Positions 58,145 through 64,000 of a DNA stretch of 64,000 nt are shown here, piece after piece. Positions within the stretch are counted from its first letter, which is position 1, and the number at the start of each line of letters is the position of its first letter. Source of the DNA: CAVDRM01 sp963611355 (GTDB taxonomy: Bacteria > Bacillota > Clostridia > Christensenellales > Aristaeellaceae). The DNA lies in NCBI GenBank assembly GCA_963611355.1, contig CAVDRM010000010.1:1-64000 (forward strand), written 5' to 3'. The translations under genes were made by a program, and so were the position numbers. Below the pieces are notes generated by a model that worked only from the letters and a program-made list of their open reading frames with translations, was not told the DNA's origin and did not search any database.

Positions 58145-59440
58145 ATGAAAAAACGTTTCTTAGCGATGCTGCTGTCCCTGTGTATGGTCATGACGCTTTG
58201 CGCAAGCATTAGCGCCGCTGGCGAGGAAGTCAACGAGCCTGTAACACTTCGCATGAGCTGGTGGGGCGGCGAAGAACGAGCAAAGGCTACGAAAGCTGCC
58301 GTCGATGCGTTTATGAAAAAGTATCCATGGATCACCGTAGAATGTGAGTATGCCAACTTCGATGGCTGGCAGGAAAAGTGTGCTACTCAGTTAGCGGCCG
58401 GCACCGCTCCCGATTTGATGCAAATCAACTGGAACTGGCTGTATCAGTTTTCTTCCGATGGCTCCAAATTCGTTGACCTGAATGAATATTCCGACATCAT
58501 TGACCTGAGCAATTACTCGGAAACCCAGTTAAATGCCATGACGGTTGCCAATAAACTTCAAGGACTGCCTACAAGCATGACGAGCAAGCTGTTCTTCCTT
58601 AACAAAACTACGTATGACCGTGCCGGCGTTGCCATCCCCACAACTTGGGACGAGCTGATGGCCGCAGGCGACGCCTTCCATGAAAAGCTTGGCGCTGATT
58701 ATTACTGCATTCGTGCCGATGGCTGGGAACGTATGTGGCTGCTGTGCTGGTATCTGCAGCAGACTTATGGCAAACCATGGGTGTCGGACTACGAATGCCA
58801 GTATACCGTTGAAGAAGTTACGGATGGCCTGAACTTTATTAACGAACTCGAAGCGCACTATGTAATCCCGAAGATTTATGACTATCAGAACGACGGCTAT
58901 GCTGATTTGTACACCAATCCCAAGTGGATGGGCGGAAACTATGCCGGTATCGTAGAATATGATACGGCTTACAATGAGTGCGAAGATTCGCTGAATGATG
59001 ATCAGGAGCTTATCATTGCAGGATACATGACCAAAGAAGGTGCCCATCCGTTTGGCATGAGCAAGGTTTCTCAGGGATTTGCCGTAACAGAATCTTCAAA
59101 GAATAAGGAAGAAGCTGTTATGTTGCTTAACTTCTTGGTTTCAGAGGATGAGGGCGTTCAATTGATGGGAACGCAGCGTGGCATCCCGGTCAATCAGCAT
59201 GCCCAAGAAGTGCTGTCTGCTGCCGGACTGGTTGACCAAAATGTGCTTGCAGCTAATACCATTGCGATGCAGACCGCAGCGTATAGCTTTGACCCGAATT
59301 TCGAAAATGCCGAGCTGAAAGAAACGACAGGCACTTATTACGAAGTATTCGAACTGCTTTCCTCCGGCGGTGATCCCGCTCAGTTGGCCGAGTATTTGAT
59401 TGACAGCGTCAACACTGTCAATGCTGAAAATCACTATTGA
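58145..59440 (+). CDS. Extracellular sugar-binding protein (family 1)
   Basis: Solute-binding protein of 431 residues for a CUT1-type importer. The signal peptide (1-23) ends LCASISA before AGEEV, a type I-like site; the Cys (MTLC) is not followed by a valid lipobox context. The mature part begins VTLRMSWWGGEERAKATKAA, and the typical SBP hinge region is visible (GVAIPTTWDELMAAGDAF). AAAGGAGG precedes the ATG. Served by the two permeases at 60903 and 61822. The ligand is inferred to be a pectin or rhamnogalacturonan oligosaccharide. Confidence 0.92.
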   Translation: MKKRFLAMLLSLCMVMTLCASISAAGEEVNEPVTLRMSWWGGEERAKATKAAVDAFMKKYPWITVECEYANFDGWQEKCATQLAAGTAPDLMQINWNWLYQFSSDGSKFVDLNEYSDIIDLSNYSETQLNAMTVANKLQGLPTSMTSKLFFLNKTTYDRAGVAIPTTWDELMAAGDAFHEKLGADYYCIRADGWERMWLLCWYLQQTYGKPWVSDYECQYTVEEVTDGLNFINELEAHYVIPKIYDYQNDGYADLYTNPKWMGGNYAGIVEYDTAYNECEDSLNDDQELIIAGYMTKEGAHPFGMSKVSQGFAVTESSKNKEEAVMLLNFLVSEDEGVQLMGTQRGIPVNQHAQEVLSAAGLVDQNVLAANTIAMQTAAYSFDPNFENAELKETTGTYYEVFELLSSGGDPAQLAEYLIDSVNTVNAENHY

Positions 59441-59779
59441 TTCTTTACGCTGCTCTGGAGAGACGGCTCACCATGCAAATTGCCGTTCCCGCTTTTTGCA
59501 GACCGTCATATGCATCAGCGGTCATCAGGTCATTCCGTTATGACTGAAAATTTATCCCATTTTCTTGTAGTCCTGCAGCACCCACGCCGCGTTAACAAAT
59601 GCGGCGTGGGGCAAAGCTGCAAGTAAAGTTCTCTGTGTGGTAATGCTTTTCCTAACACGATGGTTTCATGCCTCTGCTTTCGGCATTCGAAGCAGTTGTC
59701 TGAATGAAGGCAGACAAAAACGCGGTTAATTTCTTCAATTTGTATAGAAGCACGGATAAGAAGAAAGGAAGGAATTGTT
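59441..59779 (+). other. Intergenic region with a strong hairpin
   Basis: This gap of 339 bases within the operon has no supportable gene. At 59581-59610 it holds a perfect 10-bp stem CCCACGCCGC/GCGGCGTGGG without a T-run. It most likely stabilises or separates the binding-protein mRNA. No promoter of good quality was found in the rest. Confidence 0.5.
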
Positions 59780-60916
59780 TTGAAGGCAGTCGCACTTGAA
59801 AGCTACTTTATGAACTATATCAGCTCCGCCCGCGTTCCATCCTGCAACAGTGACAGATCTCATCTAAAATATGATGTAAACGGATGCTTCATGCAGGGCT
59901 GTGAGCATATGTATGCCTTAACAGGGAAAAACGAGTTTCATGCATTCATTCGGCATTCATTAAAAAATTTTGTTGACGCTATACTCAGCATCGGGCATTG
60001 CGATTTTCCAAAGGTCAATTTAAACTCCATCGGGTTAGGCAGAATATTATTGTATTTATATGACGACACCAAAGAGGAAGAATATAAAACCGTATGCGAT
60101 GTTTTGATGAATCAGTTAAAGCATCAGCCGCGTTTAAGCACGGAAAACTTCGGACATGATTTCAGCCGCTCCAGGCAGCTTTGGCTAAATGATTTATATA
60201 CCTTTATGCCCTTTTATTTAGAATATGAAAACAGATTTGAAGATTATATTGGCTATGCAGATATTGTTAAGCAGCTAATATATACAGATACATTGTTGAC
60301 CGATCAAGAAACGGGACTTTTATATCCCGCATATGATGAGCAGAGAACAAGCGTTTGGGCAAATCCGCAGAACGGAGTATTTCCGAACTTCTGTTTATGC
60401 TCTATTGGATGGTATTTGATGACCCTTGTAGATTGCTATGAGTTAGCCGACGAAGAGCTCTACGACTCCAAAAGATGCATTGGGAATCTCTTCAGAAAAG
60501 CTGTAAAGTGTGTTCTGCGATGGCAGGACGCCGGCAGCAAACTGTTTTATCAGCTGATTGCTCTTCCCCATGAGCAGGGGAATTATTTGGAGACGTTGGG
60601 CTCATTAATGATTTCATATTCGATTTTAAAGGCCTGTAGGTTAGAACTGCTATTAGAAGACAAATACATAGGCAGCGGTCAAGATATTTTTGAAGCAATT
60701 CTTGATAAAAAAATCGTCGTTCTGAATGGAGAAGAGCATTTGATTGACATATGCATGGAAGCAAATCCGGCAACGCAGCAATCACATAACGGTAGCATAA
60801 AAGCCTGTCTGTCCGATCCCGTCATGCAAGACACACCTACAGCAGTAGGCGTCCTCATGATGACATATGCCGAATATCAAAAATCGAAGGGAGCATTCAG
60901 CCATGAAGAAGACTAA
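59780..60916 (+). CDS. Unsaturated uronyl hydrolase, GH105 (YteR/YesR type)
   Basis: Glycoside hydrolase family 105 enzyme removing the unsaturated uronate from rhamnogalacturonan or galacturonan oligosaccharides made by lyases. The 378-residue product is all-helical with no signal peptide, so it is cytoplasmic. The catalytic-Asp region reads RQLWLNDLYTFMPFY. The active-site segment SVWANPQNGVF and FCLCSIGWYLMTLVDCYEL matches the family's Trp-x-Arg-Gly-Asn-Gly-Trp region only loosely. TTG start with AAAGGAAGG upstream. It lies between binding protein and permeases, and its stop overlaps permease 1. Confidence 0.82.
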   Translation: MKAVALESYFMNYISSARVPSCNSDRSHLKYDVNGCFMQGCEHMYALTGKNEFHAFIRHSLKNFVDAILSIGHCDFPKVNLNSIGLGRILLYLYDDTKEEEYKTVCDVLMNQLKHQPRLSTENFGHDFSRSRQLWLNDLYTFMPFYLEYENRFEDYIGYADIVKQLIYTDTLLTDQETGLLYPAYDEQRTSVWANPQNGVFPNFCLCSIGWYLMTLVDCYELADEELYDSKRCIGNLFRKAVKCVLRWQDAGSKLFYQLIALPHEQGNYLETLGSLMISYSILKACRLELLLEDKYIGSGQDIFEAILDKKIVVLNGEEHLIDICMEANPATQQSHNGSIKACLSDPVMQDTPTAVGVLMMTYAEYQKSKGAFSHEED

Positions 60917-61817
60917 ATCCGTTTGCAGGAACGATTTGCGAAAAATAATTTCTCGGAATGAGGGCTTTTTCTATGTGCTGCCGTGGTTATGCGGGTTTCT
61001 CTTTTTCACGGCATATCCATTTATCAATTCTCTCCTCTTTAGTTTTCAAGATTACAATCTTTTTAAGGGGACTCCGCTTTATGTTGGCTTTAAGAATTAT
61101 GCGACAATTTTTAAAAACACAAAATATATGAAGGCTTATGGCGTGACATTTAAGTATGCCCTGCTGACAGTCCCTATAAAACTTGCTTTTTCTCTTTTTA
61201 TTGCATATATTCTTAACTTTAAAATCAAATTTGTAAATTTTTTCCGCACGATATACTATATCCCATCCATTTTAGGCAGTTCAGTCGCCATTTCCGTTGT
61301 CTGGCGCTTCGTATTTAACCATGACGGCATGGTCAATTCTTTTTTGCGAATGCTCGGCTTTCAGGCAATACCATGGCTTGGCAACGCAAACTATGCCATT
61401 TGGGTTATTGTTTTGCTTCACGTCTGGCAGTTTGGTTCCGCGATGGTCATTTTTTTGGCTGCCTTAAAAGGTGTTTCTCCCGATTTATATGAGGCAGCGC
61501 AAATAGATGGAGCGGGCAAATGGAAGCAGTTTTTTTCCATAACGATTCCGACAATTACGCCGGTGATTTTCTATAATTTGGTTACGCAGTTGTGTACTGC
61601 CTTTCAGGAATTTAACAGTGCCTACCTGATTACACAAGGCGGCCCTATGAACTCCACGACGTTAATTTCGTTGCTGATTTATCAAAAGGCATTTAAGTCT
61701 TATGATATGGGGCTGGCCTCTGCGATGGCCTGGATATTATTCATCATTGTGGCAATCTTTACTGCGATTGCCTTTTTGAGTCAAAAATACTGGGTCTACT
61801 ATTCTGATGAGAGGTGA
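60903..61817 (+). CDS. Carbohydrate ABC permease 1 (pectin importer)
   Basis: MalF/UgpA-type membrane subunit of 304 residues with six hydrophobic segments. The coupling loop is YEAAQIDGAGKWKQFFSITI. Start ATG 60903 with AAGGGAG upstream, overlapping the GH105 stop; the longer frame is a shadow of GH105. No ATPase in the operon, so it probably uses a shared MsmX-like ATPase. Confidence 0.92.
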   Translation: MKKTKSVCRNDLRKIISRNEGFFYVLPWLCGFLFFTAYPFINSLLFSFQDYNLFKGTPLYVGFKNYATIFKNTKYMKAYGVTFKYALLTVPIKLAFSLFIAYILNFKIKFVNFFRTIYYIPSILGSSVAISVVWRFVFNHDGMVNSFLRMLGFQAIPWLGNANYAIWVIVLLHVWQFGSAMVIFLAALKGVSPDLYEAAQIDGAGKWKQFFSITIPTITPVIFYNLVTQLCTAFQEFNSAYLITQGGPMNSTTLISLLIYQKAFKSYDMGLASAMAWILFIIVAIFTAIAFLSQKYWVYYSDER

Positions 61818-61821
61818 TATT

Positions 61822-62700
61822 ATGAGCATTACAGCAGCTGAAAAAAGCAGACGCACACTTCGCAGACGCAAGCAAATTTCTACTATTTTGCGTTATGCGG
61901 TTCTCCTCATAGTCGGTTTTTTTATGATGTATCCGTTGCTTTGGATGGTTGGTTCCTCACTCAAGGCCGATAATAACGAAATTTTTGCAGGCATCAGTAT
62001 TTTCCCGAAGTCTCCGAGTTTTCAGGCGTATATAAACGGATGGACCAGCTCAGCCTATCCTTTTAGCAAATTCATGATGAATACCTATTTTATTGTAATT
62101 CCCAAAGTAATCGGAGCCGTGCTTTCTTCTGTAATAACGGCCTATGGCTTTGCAAGATTCAAGTTTCGCGGCAAAAAGCTCCTGTTTGCTATGCTGATGT
62201 CGGTCCTTTTTTTACCGCAGGTCGTTCTTAACATACCGCAGTACCTGCTCTTTGTCAAACTGGGGTGGGTCAACACTTATAAACCGCTGATCATTCCTTC
62301 TTTCTTCGCTAATGAACCGTATTTTGTATTTCTGTTAGTTCAATTTATGAAGTCGGTTCCGAAAGAAATTGAAGAGGCCGCAGAAATAGACGGCTGCAAT
62401 TCCTTTAAACGTCTAATCTTTGTTAATGTGCCTATGGTATACCCTGCCATACTATCCGTTGCACTATTTCAATTTATTTGGTCTTCGAACGATTTTCAAG
62501 GGCCGCTTATCTATATCAATACTGTGGCAAAATATCCTGCTACATTAGGCTTAAAACTGATTCAAGATTCCGAAACCGGTATTGAGTGGAATAAAGTATT
62601 GGCTCTTTCAGTCGTCTCAATCATTCCAACCTTAACTGTTTTCTTCCTTGCGCAGCGTCAGTTCATTGACGGAATCGCAATGGGCGGTGTAAAGGGGTAA
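61822..62700 (+). CDS. Carbohydrate ABC permease 2 (pectin importer)
   Basis: MalG/UgpE-type membrane subunit of 292 residues with six hydrophobic segments and coupling loop IEEAAEIDGCNSFKRLIFVN. AGAGGTGA lies six bases before ATG 61822; ATG 61807 overlaps the previous stop and is less likely. It is followed after one base by the GH28 gene. Confidence 0.92.
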   Translation: MSITAAEKSRRTLRRRKQISTILRYAVLLIVGFFMMYPLLWMVGSSLKADNNEIFAGISIFPKSPSFQAYINGWTSSAYPFSKFMMNTYFIVIPKVIGAVLSSVITAYGFARFKFRGKKLLFAMLMSVLFLPQVVLNIPQYLLFVKLGWVNTYKPLIIPSFFANEPYFVFLLVQFMKSVPKEIEEAAEIDGCNSFKRLIFVNVPMVYPAILSVALFQFIWSSNDFQGPLIYINTVAKYPATLGLKLIQDSETGIEWNKVLALSVVSIIPTLTVFFLAQRQFIDGIAMGGVKG

Positions 62701-62701
62701 C

Positions 62702-64000
62702 ATGATGACAAAAATTTTAATGCTGACAAGCAGAAGCATTGTAATCGAATTGGATACTGACGAAAAATATGAGACTCAGTGTCCTTATCAGATCAAACTG
62801 AATGACCGTATTATCACTTCGAACCGTATTGTAGAAACGATTGATGGGCTTATCCCCGATACTGCTTACAGCATGGAAATTTTTTATAAAGACAAAAAAG
62901 AAAAAATCGACTTTAAAACGAAGTATGAATCTGTCACGCTTAATGTGCGCAGAATGAACGCGCATGGAGACGGTGAGCATGACGATACTGCCGCTATACA
63001 AGCAGCCATTCTTTCTTGTCCGGTTCATGGCCGGGTATTAATCCCACGCGGGAAATATTCTGTCACTGCCCTCTTTTTGAAAAGCAATATAACCATTGAG
63101 CTGGAAGAAGGCGCTACGATACTCGGAAATCCTGTCAGAGAAAAGATACCTGTCTTGCCCGGTATCATTCAGCAATACGATGAAACGGACGATTATAATT
63201 TGGGTACATGGGAAGGCAATCCGTTGGATTGTTTTGCTTCCGTCCTTACCGGTATATGCGTGGAAAACGTTGTCATCACAGGCCGCGGAACATTAGACGG
63301 TAATGCAACAGAAAAAAACTGGTGGAAAGATGACAGAGCAAAAATCACTGCTTTCCGTCCACGAATGGTGTTTTTAAATCGCTGTAAAAATGTGACCCTG
63401 CACGGAATAAAAATTCAAAACAGTCCGTCATGGACGATTCATCCTTATTTCTCTCAAAACATAAGCATACTTTGTACAACACTGACAAACCCATGGGATT
63501 CTCCGAATACAGATGGCATTGATCCTGAATCGGTAAATGGGCTGACAGTTGCGGGAGTATATTTTTCGCTTGGTGATGATTGCATTGCAATTAAATCAGG
63601 AAAATACTATATGGGTTCGACTTACGGAGTCCCTTCCGAGCACATAGAAGTGCGCCATTGCTACATGCATAATGGTCATGGTGCCGTGTCTATTGGCAGC
63701 GAAAACTCCGGCGGAGTATATCATGTGCATGTCGAAAGTTGTATTTTCGATCACACCGACCGAGGCTGCCGCATTAAAACAAGACGGGGTCGCGGAAAAA
63801 AGGCCGTGGTTAAAGATATCAGCTTTCATAATATCGATATGGATAATGTGCGTACTCCGATCGTTATCAACTGCTTTTATAACTGTTGTGATCCTGATCG
63901 CCATTCCGAATATGTCCGTTCCAAACAAGCGCTTCCCGTTGACGACAGAACGCCATCAGTCAATCAGCTGTCCTTTACGAATTTGGACTGCAATAATACC
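62702..64000 (+). CDS. Polygalacturonase, GH28 (partial, cut by window end)
   Basis: Open frame without stop to the window end, at least 433 residues. An N-terminal beta-sandwich of fibronectin-III type (about 1-85), as in exo-acting enzymes, precedes the right-handed beta-helix. Catalytic residues of GH28 are visible: SPNTDGID (Asp271), GDDCIAIKSG (Asp292 and Asp293) and GHGAVSIGSE (His326). There is no signal peptide, so it acts on imported oligogalacturonides. AAAGGGG precedes the ATG and only one base separates it from the permease stop. Confidence 0.93.
   Translation, partial: MMTKILMLTSRSIVIELDTDEKYETQCPYQIKLNDRIITSNRIVETIDGLIPDTAYSMEIFYKDKKEKIDFKTKYESVTLNVRRMNAHGDGEHDDTAAIQAAILSCPVHGRVLIPRGKYSVTALFLKSNITIELEEGATILGNPVREKIPVLPGIIQQYDETDDYNLGTWEGNPLDCFASVLTGICVENVVITGRGTLDGNATEKNWWKDDRAKITAFRPRMVFLNRCKNVTLHGIKIQNSPSWTIHPYFSQNISILCTTLTNPWDSPNTDGIDPESVNGLTVAGVYFSLGDDCIAIKSGKYYMGSTYGVPSEHIEVRHCYMHNGHGAVSIGSENSGGVYHVHVESCIFDHTDRGCRIKTRRGRGKKAVVKDISFHNIDMDNVRTPIVINCFYNCCDPDRHSEYVRSKQALPVDDRTPSVNQLSFTNLDCNNT

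Noticed and set aside
59492..59566. Possible 24-codon ORF in the 59.4-59.8 kb gap
   Set aside because: No Shine-Dalgarno site and no meaningful peptide features.
1..64000. CRISPR arrays, insertion sequences, tRNA or rRNA genes
   Set aside because: Scanning the gaps showed no regularly spaced repeats, no transposase-like frame and no cloverleaf or rRNA-like stretch.

Overview
The window looks like a chromosomal segment of a strictly anaerobic, gut-type member of the Bacillota (Clostridia). Three things suggest this: a glycyl-radical (class III) ribonucleotide reductase, an anaerobic sulfatase-maturing radical SAM enzyme, and a phosphotransacylase/acetate kinase pair. There are also carbohydrate ABC importers with a YesMN-type two-component system, and strong Shine-Dalgarno sites throughout. 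Two secreted sugar-binding proteins have signal peptides ending in an A-x-A type site without a lipobox cysteine. I associate that habit with some Christensenellales/Oscillospirales-like genomes, but the genus cannot be fixed from sequence reading. I see no rRNA, tRNA, CRISPR array or transposase.

Layout. 0.1-1.7 kb: uracil permease (-) behind a PyrR-type attenuator. 1.7-4.0 kb: translationally coupled ABC permease, short ABC ATPase and a beta-hydroxyacid dehydrogenase. 4.0-5.8 kb: pduL-ackA (acyl-CoA to acyl-phosphate to ATP). 5.9-10.8 kb: GNAT, alpha/beta hydrolase, membrane-anchored Mur ligase, D-Ala-D-Ala ligase and HAD phosphatase, a probable cell-wall run. 10.8-23.4 kb: housekeeping genes rimO, pgsA, recA, a zinc-type ABC pair, a GH13 glycosidase, WalJ-like MBL hydrolase, comEC, holA, rsmG and a zinc-ribbon membrane protein. 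23.4-24.2 kb: remnant of a peptide-binding protein gene and a 42-codon small ORF.

24.2-35.5 kb is a glycan locus. On the minus strand lies an operon of histidine kinase, AraC-type response regulator, anaerobic sulfatase maturase and sulfatase. Divergent to it are two sugar permeases, a binding protein and a GH35 beta-galactosidase. Together they suggest sensing, desulfation, import and degalactosylation of a sulfated galactoside such as host mucin glycan (inference). 35.6-43.0 kb: psuG, an asymmetric heterodimeric ABC exporter, an ECF sigma/anti-sigma-like pair and an asparaginase.

43.1-44.8 kb is a small accessory island of tiny, tightly packed phage-like genes, two of them apparently broken by single-base insertions. 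44.8-49.0 kb: obg, yhbY and nrdD, the last preceded by two NrdR boxes exactly 31 bp apart. 49.1-53.1 kb (-): ECF-transporter S component, coaX, homoserine dehydrogenase and a degenerate CapA-like protein. 53.5-55.9 kb: a two-domain flavodoxin-like protein and a TPR-like protein.

From about 55.9 kb to the end the DNA is visibly more AT-rich and holds a pectin/rhamnogalacturonan utilisation locus: LacI regulator, bicupin, sugar-binding protein, GH105 hydrolase, two permeases and a GH28 polygalacturonase cut by the window end. Two matching palindromic operators, one near-perfect and one perfect, lie 53 bp apart upstream of the bicupin.
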